From positions 1,736,001 to 1,800,000 of the forward strand of contig NC_015948.1 in the NCBI RefSeq assembly GCF_000223905.1: a stretch of DNA of 64,000 bases. The letters run 5' to 3'. The notes under the pieces are model-generated. The model did not search any database, was not told the origin of the DNA, and worked only from the letters and a program-made list of their open reading frames with translations. The stretch comes from Haloarcula hispanica ATCC 33960. Its GTDB lineage: Archaea > Halobacteriota > Halobacteria > Halobacteriales > Haloarculaceae. The position numbers and the translations under genes were made by a program. Positions 24,944 to 33,505 of this stretch are shown piece after piece. The stretch's first letter is position 1; each line of letters starts with the position of its first letter.

Positions 24944-25899
24944 TGGACGACCCCGACACAGATACCGGAGAAAACGGCGACGAAGAGCCGCCTGAAAACG
25001 GACGGGCACAGGCACGCGAACGCATGGCCGACGCCATCGCCGAGGTCAGACGCGAGGGCAAGAAGGCGGCGTTCATCTACGCCATCGTCGACGCGGTGTT
25101 GGTCTTTCTCCTGGTGAACATCTTCCTGACTGTCCTCTCGCCGACTGCACTCCCGACACAGCTGTCAGTTCCGACGGCGGTGACGGACCCGGTCGGGGCG
25201 GCTGTCGGCCGCTCGATACCTGCGCTATCGTTCCCGACGGGCGCAGTCGTCGGCATTGTCGTCGGCGCGCTCTGGTTCGTCGGCGAGTATCTGTACCGGG
25301 TCCGACAGCCACTCGTCGAGCAGTTCGAGGCGGCGAACGCGAACGTCACCGACGCGCTCCGAACGGCGCGGGACGCGGTCGAGGACGGGGCCGAAACGCG
25401 GATGGCGGCCCGGCTCTACGAAGACGTGCTTGCGAGTCTGAGACGGAGTTCGAGCGTCGCGCTCGTCGATAGCCGGCGGCTGCTCGGCACGCTTATCGTC
25501 GTTATCCTGCTGAGCTTGGCGACAGTGCAGGTGGCCGTCGTCGACATCGGCCTACTCGACCGCGACCCGGTCGAGACGGACTCGCCGAACGACCGGCCCA
25601 GCGAGTACGAGGGGCTCGAAGACGGCGACGCGATACTCGGCGACAGCGAGGACGTGCAGGCGGGCGACGAGAACCTCACCGCCGAGATTGATTCGACGGG
25701 CGGCGACGAGGAAATCGACCGGAGCCAGTCGTTCCCGTCGTCGTCGGACACCGGGGGGCCGGGAAGTGGAAGTGGCACAGTCGACAGCCAGCAGGCCGGG
25801 TTCGCCGGCCAGGAAGACGTCGAGGACGCGGACCTCATCCGCGAGTACAATCTCAGGATTCGAGAGCAAGACACGGACGACGAGGACACCGACCCATGA
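24943..25899 (+). CDS. Three-helix membrane protein with acidic tail
   Basis: 318 residues. After an acidic start, hydrophobic segments lie at about residues 44-68, 86-112 and 178-202. Between the second and third is a helical stretch (VEQFEAANANVTDALRTARDAV). The last 110 residues are acidic and Ser/Gly/Asp-rich, probably disordered. It resembles membrane proteins habitually placed in haloarchaeal MoxR operons, but I cannot name a family. It overlaps the coiled-coil gene (TAATG) and moxR (ATGA). Confidence 0.7.
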   Translation: MDDPDTDTGENGDEEPPENGRAQARERMADAIAEVRREGKKAAFIYAIVDAVLVFLLVNIFLTVLSPTALPTQLSVPTAVTDPVGAAVGRSIPALSFPTGAVVGIVVGALWFVGEYLYRVRQPLVEQFEAANANVTDALRTARDAVEDGAETRMAARLYEDVLASLRRSSSVALVDSRRLLGTLIVVILLSLATVQVAVVDIGLLDRDPVETDSPNDRPSEYEGLEDGDAILGDSEDVQAGDENLTAEIDSTGGDEEIDRSQSFPSSSDTGGPGSGSGTVDSQQAGFAGQEDVEDADLIREYNLRIREQDTDDEDTDP

Positions 25900-26837
25900 G
25901 CTCAGAGCACGACATCGACGAACTACAGCAGAAGATCGCGAACGCACGCGAACAGATCGGCACGCGGATCGTCGGTCAGGAGGAGGTACTGGAGCAACTG
26001 CTCATCTGTATCCTGGCCGACGGCAACGCCCTGCTCGAATCGAACCCGGGACTGGGGAAGACGACGATGGTCCGGACCGTCGCGGAGGTGACCGACCTCC
26101 AGTTCTCCCGGATTCAGAACACGCCCGACCTGATGCCCTCCGACATCACGGGGACCGAGATCATCCGCGAGACCGACAGCGGCCGCGAGTTCGTCTTCGA
26201 GAAAGGGCCGGTGTTCGCCAACGTCGTGCTGGCCGACGAGATCAACCGGGCGACGCCGAAGACACAGGCCGCCCTGCTGGAGGCGATGCAGGAGAAGCAG
26301 GTGACCGCCGCTGGCGAGACCTACGAACTGCCGCGCCCATTTTTTATCCTGGCGACCCAGAACCCCATCGACCAGTCGGGGACCTACGCGCTCCCGGAGG
26401 CCCAGACCGACCGCTTCATGCTGAAGCTGCTGGTCGACTACCCCGACTACGACGAGGAGCGGACCATCGTCGACATGTACACCGCCGGGGCAGAACAGGT
26501 CCCCGTCGAACGCTCGCTGACCCGCCCGGAGATTCAGGAGATCCAGCAACTGGTCCGCGAGATGCCCATCGCCGACGACCTGCGCGACCGGGCAGTCCAG
26601 CTCGTGCGCCGGACGCGTGAAGCCGACGACATCGAGTTCGGGGCCAGCCCACGGGCGAGCATGGCGCTCGTCCAGACGGCGAAGGCGCGGGCGTTCCTCC
26701 ACGGCCGCTCGCACGTCACGGGCGAGGATATCGAGGCGCTGGCCGCGCCCGTCCTCCGGCACCGGATTATCGTGGACTTCCGGGCCGAGCGCGAGGGCCG
26801 GACGGCAGACGACCTCATCGCGGACTTGCTGGGATGA
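25896..26837 (+). CDS. moxR: MoxR family AAA+ ATPase
   Basis: 313 residues. Walker A is NPGLGKTTM (near residue 50), Walker B VVLADEINR (near 112), with sensor 1 ILATQNPID and an arginine finger region EAQTDRFMLK. The C-terminal lid has the MoxR-type SPRASMALVQTAKARAF. MoxR ATPases work with VWA proteins to remodel or activate client complexes. Here the VWA partners are encoded upstream and a DUF58 protein just downstream, all co-directional. Confidence 0.92.
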   Translation: MSSEHDIDELQQKIANAREQIGTRIVGQEEVLEQLLICILADGNALLESNPGLGKTTMVRTVAEVTDLQFSRIQNTPDLMPSDITGTEIIRETDSGREFVFEKGPVFANVVLADEINRATPKTQAALLEAMQEKQVTAAGETYELPRPFFILATQNPIDQSGTYALPEAQTDRFMLKLLVDYPDYDEERTIVDMYTAGAEQVPVERSLTRPEIQEIQQLVREMPIADDLRDRAVQLVRRTREADDIEFGASPRASMALVQTAKARAFLHGRSHVTGEDIEALAAPVLRHRIIVDFRAEREGRTADDLIADLLG

Positions 26838-26890
26838 GCCACCCGACGCACGCAATCTGGCGGGCGGACCCGTGGGAGGGGCAGCCGTGA
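26834..26890 (+). CDS. Possible 18-residue bridging ORF between moxR and DUF58 gene
   Basis: ATG 26834 overlaps the moxR stop as ATGA, and the frame ends in a TGA at 26888-26890 that overlaps the DUF58 GTG start as GTGA. The 18-residue peptide has no motif. A ribosome terminating at moxR could translate it and restart at the GTG. It is noted for its geometry, not for its product. Confidence 0.25.
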   Translation: MSHPTHAIWRADPWEGQP

Positions 26891-27753
26891 CTATCGAACC
26901 GGATTTTCTGGACGAACTCGGCCGGTTTACCGCCGCGCTGAACCGCCAGACGACCTCGATTCGGCAGGGCGACCAGCAGTCCCCGCGGGTCGGCGAGGGG
27001 CTCACGTTCAGCGACTATCGGCGGTACTCGCCGGGGGACGACACGCGACGAATCGACTGGAAGCTGTTCGCCCGGACGGAGGAGTACTTCATCAAGCAGT
27101 ACGAGGAAGAGCGGAGCCTGACCGTCCACCTGCTCGTCGACACGAGCGCGTCGATGGACTACGGCGACGCGGCGAGTCACAAGTTCGAGTGCGCCGCCAA
27201 GCTCGGCCTCGGCTTCGCCTACCTTACAGCGGAGGAGAACAACGACTTCCGGTTCTGCACGTTTCGTGACCGGGTGAACCGCATCGACACCGGGCAGTCG
27301 AACCGCGGCGAACTCCTCTCGCTTATCGACCAATTGAACGAAATAACGCCCGACGGGACGGCCGATTTCGAATCCGCGCTGGAGGCGTACGCCGAACGCA
27401 TTCGCTCGCGCTCGCTCGTCGTCGTGTTCAGCGACTGTCTGGCCGACCCCGAGGAGCTCGAGTCGGGCGTCGCCGCGCTCGCACGCAACGACGCCGACGT
27501 GTTGCTCGTCCGCGTGGTCGCCCCGGAGGAACGGGACCCCGGCGTCGTCGGTGACGTGCTGTTCGCCGACCCCGAGAGCGACGAGAAACGCCGGTCGTAT
27601 TTCAGCGGCTCGCTGGCCGAAACGTACCAGTCGCGGCTCGACGCCCACATCGACTCGGTTTCCAATCGCGTTACGGCACTCGGCGCGGACCACGTACTGG
27701 TCGATACCGGCGAAGACTACTTCGACTCGTTTGCGAGCATCTGGTTACAGTAG
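26887..27753 (+). CDS. DUF58 (VWA-like) protein
   Basis: 288 residues from GTG 26887, preceded by GGGAGGGGC, a good ribosome-binding site. The family core is clear: GEGLTFSDYRRYSPGDDTRRIDWKLFART (within it the DUF58 signature RYSPGDD and RRIDWK), then a VWA-like strand with DTSAS (HLLVDTSASMDYG). It is soluble, with no membrane helix, unlike many DUF58 proteins. It follows moxR as in nearly all MoxR clusters and closes this operon; pyrI lies convergent 21 bp on. Confidence 0.88.
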   Translation: MTIEPDFLDELGRFTAALNRQTTSIRQGDQQSPRVGEGLTFSDYRRYSPGDDTRRIDWKLFARTEEYFIKQYEEERSLTVHLLVDTSASMDYGDAASHKFECAAKLGLGFAYLTAEENNDFRFCTFRDRVNRIDTGQSNRGELLSLIDQLNEITPDGTADFESALEAYAERIRSRSLVVVFSDCLADPEELESGVAALARNDADVLLVRVVAPEERDPGVVGDVLFADPESDEKRRSYFSGSLAETYQSRLDAHIDSVSNRVTALGADHVLVDTGEDYFDSFASIWLQ

Positions 27754-27774
27754 CCAGACGGCGGCAGGGTCGGC

Positions 27775-28242
27775 TTACTCCGCGAGGATGTGTGCCGGCA
27801 GGTCGTCACGGATGATCGTATCGCAGTACTCACAGCGGACGCCGTCGTCGCCGACGGCGAAGCGCGAGTCGACGGGTTCGGCTTCGGTCGTGATGCAGTT
27901 GTGGTTCGGGCATTCGAGGACGCCCTCGACGACCGACGGCCGCTCGACGCGGCGCTTCTCGACGACATCGTAGTCACGGATGATGTTGATCGTCGCCGCG
28001 GGGGCGATGAGCGAGAGCACATCGACCTCGTCCTGGGAGAGTTCGCGGCCCTCGACTTTGACGACATCTTTGTGCCCCAGACGGTCGGAAGGCATGTTCA
28101 TCGCGACGGAGACGGAGTCACCGCTGGTCCCGTCGATACCCAAGATCGCGAGGACGTTCAGCGCCTGGCCGCCCGCGATGTGGTCGATGACGGTGCCGTT
28201 CTGGATCTTCGAGACGCGGAGTTGCTGGTCGTTGTCGCTCAT
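27775..28242 (-). CDS. pyrI: Aspartate carbamoyltransferase regulatory chain PyrI
   Basis: 155 residues. The N-terminal allosteric domain opens with [15 protein letters not shown] and continues to the NMPS and [12 protein letters not shown] elements. The C-terminal zinc domain has two cysteine pairs, CPNHNC and CEYC, that hold the structural Zn contacting PyrB. It binds nucleotide effectors to control carbamoyl-aspartate formation in pyrimidine synthesis. It overlaps pyrB by ATGA. Confidence 0.95.
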   Translation of the reverse strand: MSDNDQQLRVSKIQNGTVIDHIAGGQALNVLAILGIDGTSGDSVSVAMNMPSDRLGHKDVVKVEGRELSQDEVDVLSLIAPAATINIIRDYDVVEKRRVERPSVVEGVLECPNHNCITTEAEPVDSRFAVGDDGVRCEYCDTIIRDDLPAHILAE

Positions 28243-29153
28243 TGGTCGCCTCCGAGCATCAGGTCGAGCAGCGCCATCCGTACGGGGACGCCGTTGTGGG
28301 CCTGTTGGAAGTACTGTGCGTGGGTGGTCTCGTCGACGTCGTGGGCGATCTCGTCGACGCGCGGGAGCGGGTGCATCACGGTCAGGTCGTCCTTGGCCGC
28401 GTCCAGCGTGTCGGCGTCGATCTGGTACTGGCCGGCGACTTCGCGGTACTCGCTCTCGTCGGGGAACCGCTCGGCCTGGATACGTGTCACGTAGAGCACG
28501 TCCAGGTCGGGGAGAATCTCGTCGAGATCGGTGTGCTCGCGGATGCCCGCGCCGGCCTCGTGGAGGTCGTACCGGACCGACCGCGGAAGCTGGAGCGACT
28601 CGGGGCTGATGAAGTGCTGCCTGGCGTCGACGGTCGTGAGCGCGTGGGCCAACGAGTGGACCGTCCGACCGTACTTCAGGTCGCCCATGATGCCGATAGT
28701 CAGGTCCTCAAAGCCCGCGTTCTCACGGATCGTGTAGAGGTCGAGCAGCGTCTGTGTCGGGTGCTGACCGGCCCCGTCGCCGGCGTTGACGAGCGGCACG
28801 TCGACGAACTCGCTCGCCATCTTCGCGGAGCCCTCCATGGGGTGCCGGAGCACGAGCGCGTCGGTGTACCCCTCGACGACGCGGACGGTATCTGCCAGTG
28901 ACTCGCCTTTCTTCACGCTGGAGGACTCGACGGAGCCCATGTCGACGATGTCGCCGCCGAGGCGTTTCATCGCCGTTGTGAAGCTCATCTTCGTCCGGGT
29001 GCTCGGCTCGAAAAAGAGGAGGCCAAGCAGCGTGTCGCTGTGCCGGTCCGCGAACGCTCCCGGGTCAGCCGCGATGTCGGCCGCGTGGTCGAGCACCGTC
29101 TCGATGTCGCCCCGCGAGAGCTGTTTCGCGCTGATGATGTGGTCGTGCCGCAT
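28239..29153 (-). CDS. pyrB: Aspartate carbamoyltransferase catalytic chain PyrB
   Basis: 304 residues, the normal length. The carbamoyl-phosphate loop [11 protein letters not shown] is intact at about residue 50, followed by the [12 protein letters not shown] loop, [24 protein letters not shown] and the C-terminal [10 protein letters not shown]. It makes N-carbamoyl-aspartate from carbamoyl phosphate and aspartate. The pair pyrB-pyrI forms its own two-gene operon on the minus strand. Confidence 0.97.
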   Translation of the reverse strand: MRHDHIISAKQLSRGDIETVLDHAADIAADPGAFADRHSDTLLGLLFFEPSTRTKMSFTTAMKRLGGDIVDMGSVESSSVKKGESLADTVRVVEGYTDALVLRHPMEGSAKMASEFVDVPLVNAGDGAGQHPTQTLLDLYTIRENAGFEDLTIGIMGDLKYGRTVHSLAHALTTVDARQHFISPESLQLPRSVRYDLHEAGAGIREHTDLDEILPDLDVLYVTRIQAERFPDESEYREVAGQYQIDADTLDAAKDDLTVMHPLPRVDEIAHDVDETTHAQYFQQAHNGVPVRMALLDLMLGGDQ

Positions 29154-29310
29154 TTCACTCGATACCGCGCTCCGGACGGTCTTGAATCCCCCGACACGGG
29201 AATTGAACGGTCACTTACATCGTCAGGTTCGGCTTCGGGAGCATCGGCACTGGCTTCGAAAACGGGGTCTGAAAGATCCTAGCGGCCGAAATAGAAGGAC
29301 AGGAAACTAG

Positions 29311-30447
29311 TCAGGGATTGCTCTGCCAGACGTCGACGCGGGGCTCGGTGTATGCCTTGCCGACGATGTCGGGGAGACCGTCGCCATCGAGGTCGACGAC
29401 CTTCGCTTCGTGGGTGGGGATACCGGTTCCCAGTTCTTTCTGCTCGAAGTTCCCCGCCCCGTCGTTGTGGAACACGAACTGTCGCGGTTCGTGTCCGTCC
29501 TCTAGCCCCATTTCCGCGACGAAGATGTCGGGATTGCCGTCGCCGTCGAAGTCCGCTACGTCGAGGCTGTGCGGGTTCGAGAGGTCGTCGTGCAGCAGCG
29601 TCAGATCCCACTCGGGCGGGTCGAACACGCCCAGCCTGGCCGGGCGGTCGTCGAGATACGGTTCGTCGCCCTCGACGAGAATTATTTCCAGGTCCCCATC
29701 GCCGTCGACGTCCTCGATAGCGACGCGGGTACACTGCCAGTCCTCGGCGATGGGCTCCCGGTCCCACCCATCGGCCGTCCGATGGAAGACGTTGGGGCCG
29801 GCGACGATTTCGACCTCGCCATCGCCGTCGACGTCCTCGACAGCGACGCCCTCGACGTCGATATCCTCGGCGACAACGTGTCGGTTCGCCACCGGCCACG
29901 GTTCACGCGTCGGGTCATCGGGGATGTCATAGTAGAATACCGTTTCGGACTCCTGAGACAGCCCGACGACCTCGTTCTGTCCGTCGCCGTCCACGTCCGC
30001 CACGGCGGTGTCGTGATACTTCTCGAAGTCGTCGGTGATGAGCCGGCGCGTCCACTGCTTTCGCGGGTTGTCCGGTATTTCGAACCACCACAGCTTGTGC
30101 TGGTGAATGTTCTGGCCGGCGACCATGTCCGGGCGGCCGTTCCCCGTTATATCGCCAAGCGAGCCACCGACGGAGAGTTCGGGTGCGCTGGCGACATCGT
30201 GGCGCTCCCAGCCGGGGTTTTCGTACCAGAACACGTTCGTCTGGAGCCAGCGGGCCAGCGGCCCCATGCCGAACACGGACAGCAAGTCGACTGACGTATC
30301 GACCAGCGGGAACTGGACCTCGTGCTCGTCGCCGAGCGCCCCGACGATGACGTCCGGTCGACCGTTCCCAGTGAGGTCGGTCGTGAGACAGAAGCTCATC
30401 GTGCTCGCCGGCGGCGAGGCTTCGATGCGCTCGTGATGTAGATTCAT
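29311..30447 (-). CDS. FG-GAP/VCBS repeat protein (beta-propeller)
   Basis: 378 residues from ATG 30447, chosen because an AT-rich TATA-like stretch (CCATAACAATAG, about 30470-30482 on this strand) gives a leaderless start there; the frame is open further upstream. Seven Asp-rich calcium-binding loops of the FG-GAP type are visible: DLTGNGRPD, DITGNGRPD, DVDGDGQNE, DVDGDGEVE, DVDGDGDLE, DFDGDGNPD and DLDGDGLPD, consistent with a seven-bladed propeller. No signal peptide or membrane helix is seen with this start, unusual for the family. Ligand unknown. Confidence 0.8.
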   Translation of the reverse strand: MNLHHERIEASPPASTMSFCLTTDLTGNGRPDVIVGALGDEHEVQFPLVDTSVDLLSVFGMGPLARWLQTNVFWYENPGWERHDVASAPELSVGGSLGDITGNGRPDMVAGQNIHQHKLWWFEIPDNPRKQWTRRLITDDFEKYHDTAVADVDGDGQNEVVGLSQESETVFYYDIPDDPTREPWPVANRHVVAEDIDVEGVAVEDVDGDGEVEIVAGPNVFHRTADGWDREPIAEDWQCTRVAIEDVDGDGDLEIILVEGDEPYLDDRPARLGVFDPPEWDLTLLHDDLSNPHSLDVADFDGDGNPDIFVAEMGLEDGHEPRQFVFHNDGAGNFEQKELGTGIPTHEAKVVDLDGDGLPDIVGKAYTEPRVDVWQSNP

Positions 30448-30828
30448 GTCCCAGCCGTTCGGGTGTATCGCTATTGTTATGGCTGGGCTAACATCGACCG
30501 ATAGCGAGTGGCTCGGGCGGGGTACGAATGCTGTATCGCTGAAGGGCCGTGTTCGGCTTACTACCCATGTCCCCAGTAGTGGTGTCCCAGTTATTGTTAC
30601 ACACCAGTTATCAAGACCCATGCAGGACAGGCTCGAACGGGTCGACTGTCGGGACCATCGCCACCGAAAGCGTAGACTTGCTACGGCCAGGGGAGTGCAG
30701 GATATAACGACCGATTAAAAGTAGGCAACGGCCAACCGACGTAAGCCAGTCCCTTCGGCCCAGTTCGGTTGTCAATGTTCTCGACTCCAACACAAGGGTT
30801 CAAAACCGATAGGCGGACCATCCGCAGT
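30448..30828. other. Intergenic region with divergent promoters
   Basis: About 380 bp between the FG-GAP gene and the ParA-like gene. It holds the FG-GAP TATA element (about 30470-30482), AT-rich elements on the plus strand (GATATAAC at 30698-30705, ATTAAAAG at 30714-30721) and, at 30799-30806, TTCAAAAC, about 26 nt before ATG 30829. I see no tRNA, repeat or convincing small gene. Confidence 0.4.
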
Positions 30829-31455
30829 ATGCTCGCAATCGCTGGCGGCAAGGGTGGCTGTGGCAAAACGACCATCGCCCTCGGAGTCGGTCAGGCACTG
30901 GGGACGCCGACCAGACGGTCGCTAGTCGTGGACACCGACCGCGACATGCCGAACCTCCACCGCCGCGCTGGCGTCGATCCGACGCCCGGAATCGCTGATA
31001 TCACGGTCTCGGCTGAGCCGACCACGGTTGCCAAGCGCGCCACGGCCGTCGAGAACGTCGACGTACTCCCCTGTCAGGACGCAACCGAAGCCGCTGTCGA
31101 CAATGCCATCGGCACACTGCCCCAACGTGATCGCCCGGTGGTACTCGACTGTCCGGCCGGCGCTGGCCCGGACGCCGCCCGGCCACTGCGGGCGGCTGAC
31201 AGGACGGTGCTCGTGAGCGCACCAACCCGCCAGAGCCTCACCGATACAGCCAAAACCGCGGCGATGGCCCGTGCGCTCGATGCACCGCCCGTGCTCACGG
31301 TCCTCGTCGGCAGCGACGGGTCCGTAGACCCATCCCGACTGCTGTCCTGCCCAGAGACGGTTCACGTTCCGTCGGTGTCGAAGCCGCTGGAATCGGACCG
31401 GGCAGCGGCAAAATACGTCGAGATAGCGAACGTTCTCGCCAAGCGGAATACTTAA
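30829..31455 (+). CDS. MinD/ParA-family P-loop ATPase
   Basis: 208 residues from ATG 30829 (leaderless spacing from TTCAAAAC). The deviant Walker A GGKGGCGKTT is at residues 6-15 and is followed by VVDTDRDMPNLH and VVLDCPAGAGPDAARPL. The C-terminal third is short, with no obvious amphipathic membrane-targeting helix as in bacterial MinD. These ATPases position cell structures or segregate DNA. It is 28 bp before a RecA-fold gene, and the two may be co-transcribed. Confidence 0.85.
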   Translation: MLAIAGGKGGCGKTTIALGVGQALGTPTRRSLVVDTDRDMPNLHRRAGVDPTPGIADITVSAEPTTVAKRATAVENVDVLPCQDATEAAVDNAIGTLPQRDRPVVLDCPAGAGPDAARPLRAADRTVLVSAPTRQSLTDTAKTAAMARALDAPPVLTVLVGSDGSVDPSRLLSCPETVHVPSVSKPLESDRAAAKYVEIANVLAKRNT

Positions 31456-31483
31456 TCTCGTGGCTAAATAACTTCTCAGTGGT

Positions 31484-32113
31484 ATGGCCAACCGGCTGCG
31501 AACGGGCATCGATGTCCTCGACAGAAAGCTCGATGGTGGCATCCCTGCGGGGAGTATCGTCGTGCTCTCTGCCCAGCCGGCTAGCCAGGCGGAGCTGTTC
31601 CTCTATGAACTCACCGCCACGCGCGGAACGCTGTGGCTGTCGCTCGACCGGACCGCCGAGTCGGTCATCGCGAGCATCGAGCAGACGCCGGCCAACACCG
31701 GGGACCCGACGGTGCGGCACATCTCCGGCGAAGCACCCCTCGACAACGCCGGCAAGCTCGTCTCGGCGCTGCCGGAGACCTCGAACCTCATCGTCGACCC
31801 GCTCGATGTGCTGGAAGCCCAGGAGCCACACTCGCGCTTTCGCGCGTTCATGAACGACTTGCAGAACCACATCGTCAACACCGGGAGCCTCGCTATCGTC
31901 CACTGTCTCGATGGCCGTGACGTGCCACCGCTTCGGGATACGACCGAGCACTTCGCGGACGTGGTGTTCCAGCTCAACACCACGACGACCGGTGACGAGG
32001 TGGAAAACCGCCTCGCGATTCCGAAGTTCCGCGGCGGGCGCGCCCCCACCGACATCATCAAACTCAATCTCGTCGAAGAGGTCAGCATCGACACCAGCCG
32101 CGACATCGCCTGA
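31484..32113 (+). CDS. RecA-superfamily protein with degenerate P-loop
   Basis: 209 residues. The opening RTGIDVLDRKLDGGIPAGSIVVLSA is the start of the RadA/KaiC fold (GIDxLDxLLGGGIPxGS), but the expected G-x4-GKS/T is replaced by AQPASQAELF, so ATP binding is doubtful. A Walker B-like NLIVDPLDVLE is present. The end, VENRLAIPKFRGGRAP, also fits KaiC-like chains. AT-rich elements (TTAAT at 31453, TAAATAA at 31464) lie just upstream. Probably a signalling or partner protein of the preceding ATPase; function unknown. Confidence 0.75.
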   Translation: MANRLRTGIDVLDRKLDGGIPAGSIVVLSAQPASQAELFLYELTATRGTLWLSLDRTAESVIASIEQTPANTGDPTVRHISGEAPLDNAGKLVSALPETSNLIVDPLDVLEAQEPHSRFRAFMNDLQNHIVNTGSLAIVHCLDGRDVPPLRDTTEHFADVVFQLNTTTTGDEVENRLAIPKFRGGRAPTDIIKLNLVEEVSIDTSRDIA

Positions 32114-32121
32114 GACGGATT

Positions 32122-32322
32122 CTATTCGCGGCCGGGCTGTAGTTCTCTGTCCGTCGAGCCGAACTCCGTACCCACGAGTATCAACAGGAACAGTCCGAGA
32201 CCGACGCCGACGCCGGCTGCCAGTCCAAGCCCGGCGCTGCCAGTCAGCACAACCGTGCCGACACCGAAGGCGATTCCGGGCGGGAGCGCGAGCAGTAGCG
32301 GGTACATCAGCGATACTCGCAT
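32122..32322 (-). CDS. Small two-helix membrane protein
   Basis: 66 residues with two hydrophobic stretches (about 5-27 and 30-52) rich in Gly/Val/Leu and a polar C-terminus (GSTDRELQPGRE). It is convergent with the RecA-fold gene, only 8 bp apart. No family is recognised. Length, composition and conserved-looking topology make a real protein likely. Confidence 0.6.
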   Translation of the reverse strand: MRVSLMYPLLLALPPGIAFGVGTVVLTGSAGLGLAAGVGVGLGLFLLILVGTEFGSTDRELQPGRE

Positions 32323-32460
32323 GGGTAGTGATGACGTGTCGTGGATATAACCGTTCTCCCGTCTGTGCCGTCAGAAAGTGGCAGTCGCTACCGCTCGGAA
32401 CCGCAAAAGCGCTCGCTGGCGCTTATCACTCGAGAATCGCTCGGCGTGCTCGCGGCGCAG

Positions 32461-33426
32461 TTACTCTTCGGCGCCCTCGATCTCTTCGACGATCTCTTCG
32501 GCGTCCACGTCAGCGTCTTCCAGCGCGTCTTCGATGTCAGCGCCGCCGGCACCGCCCATGCCACCCATCATGCCGGGCATGCCCATGCCGCCGCCACCGA
32601 TTTCCTCCTGCACGATGATGCGGTCGATGTCGAGCAGCTGGGTGAGCTGCTGGGCGATCTGCTGTTTGCCCATCATCCACTGCTGGTTCATCGTCAGCTG
32701 CGGCGTCGCCTCGATGTAGAGCGTCTCCTTCTCGACTTCGACGGTTTCGTACTCGGGCTCGTCCGAGGTGTCTTCCGACTCCTCGCTGTCCTCGTCTTCG
32801 TCGTCTTCGCTTTCGACGAGCTGTTCTTCCTCGACGGTGTCGGTCTCGAACCACACGTCGAGCTCCATGTCGAGCATCATCTGGATGATGCCCTGGGCCT
32901 TCTCCTCGCGGTCCGTGACCTCTTCGAGGATTTCGTAGTCGTACTCGACGTCCTCGCCGGCCAGCGGGTGGTTGAAGTCCACTCGCGCGCGGCCGCCGAT
33001 GATGGTCTCGATGTGGCCGTGCTCGCCCTCGATGTCGACGTGCGCGCCGGGGTAGCGGTCGTCCTCCGGAATCTTGTCCTTCGAGACCGTCCGGACCTCT
33101 TCCTCGTCGTACTCGCCGAAAGCGTCGGCGGCCGCAACGGTCACGTTGCCCTCGTCGCCGACCTCCTTCCCGTAGATGTCCTGCTCGACGTCCGGGAAGA
33201 TGTGGTTCTCGCCCAGCACGATGGTTCGCGGGCCGAACTCCTGCTGTTCGGTGTCGATGCCGTCGTCCTCGGCGACTTCCTCGTCAGTCGTGTCGACAAG
33301 CTGGCCGCCGTCGACGGTGCGGGCGGTGTAGGCGAGCTTGACGACATCACCTTTCTGGAGTCCCTCCGCTTGCTCTTCTTCGTCTGCGGTTTCCTCATCG
33401 ACTTCAGTCTCAGACTCGTTGCTCAT
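32461..33426 (-). CDS. slyD: FKBP/SlyD-type peptidyl-prolyl isomerase with Gly/Met-rich tail
   Basis: 321 residues. An acidic N-terminus leads into the FKBP core (GDVVKLAYTARTVDGGQLVDTT, split by an IF-domain insertion with FGPRTIVLGENHIFPDVE, VTVAAADAFGEYDEEEV, ARVDFNHPLAGEDVEYDYEI), the SlyD-like layout. A second acidic segment and a C-terminal domain follow. Near the end is a Gly/Met run (GGGGMGMPGMMGGMGG) before the acidic terminus. It should catalyse proline isomerisation and act as a folding helper in the cytoplasm. The tail recalls chaperonin C-termini. Confidence 0.88.
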   Translation of the reverse strand: MSNESETEVDEETADEEEQAEGLQKGDVVKLAYTARTVDGGQLVDTTDEEVAEDDGIDTEQQEFGPRTIVLGENHIFPDVEQDIYGKEVGDEGNVTVAAADAFGEYDEEEVRTVSKDKIPEDDRYPGAHVDIEGEHGHIETIIGGRARVDFNHPLAGEDVEYDYEILEEVTDREEKAQGIIQMMLDMELDVWFETDTVEEEQLVESEDDEDEDSEESEDTSDEPEYETVEVEKETLYIEATPQLTMNQQWMMGKQQIAQQLTQLLDIDRIIVQEEIGGGGMGMPGMMGGMGGAGGADIEDALEDADVDAEEIVEEIEGAEE

Positions 33427-33505
33427 ACCCTGTTCGTCAGTCGTGGCACTCTTAAGGACAACGTTTCCCGGTCAGTAGCAGTCGAGCAACTTCGGAAGTG
33501 GCCGA

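Noticed and set aside
20128-27753. MoxR/VWA operon as a defence system
   Set aside because: MoxR-VWA modules occur in some anti-phage systems, but there is no nuclease, TIR, protease or other effector here, and the membrane BatA-like layout fits a housekeeping envelope role.
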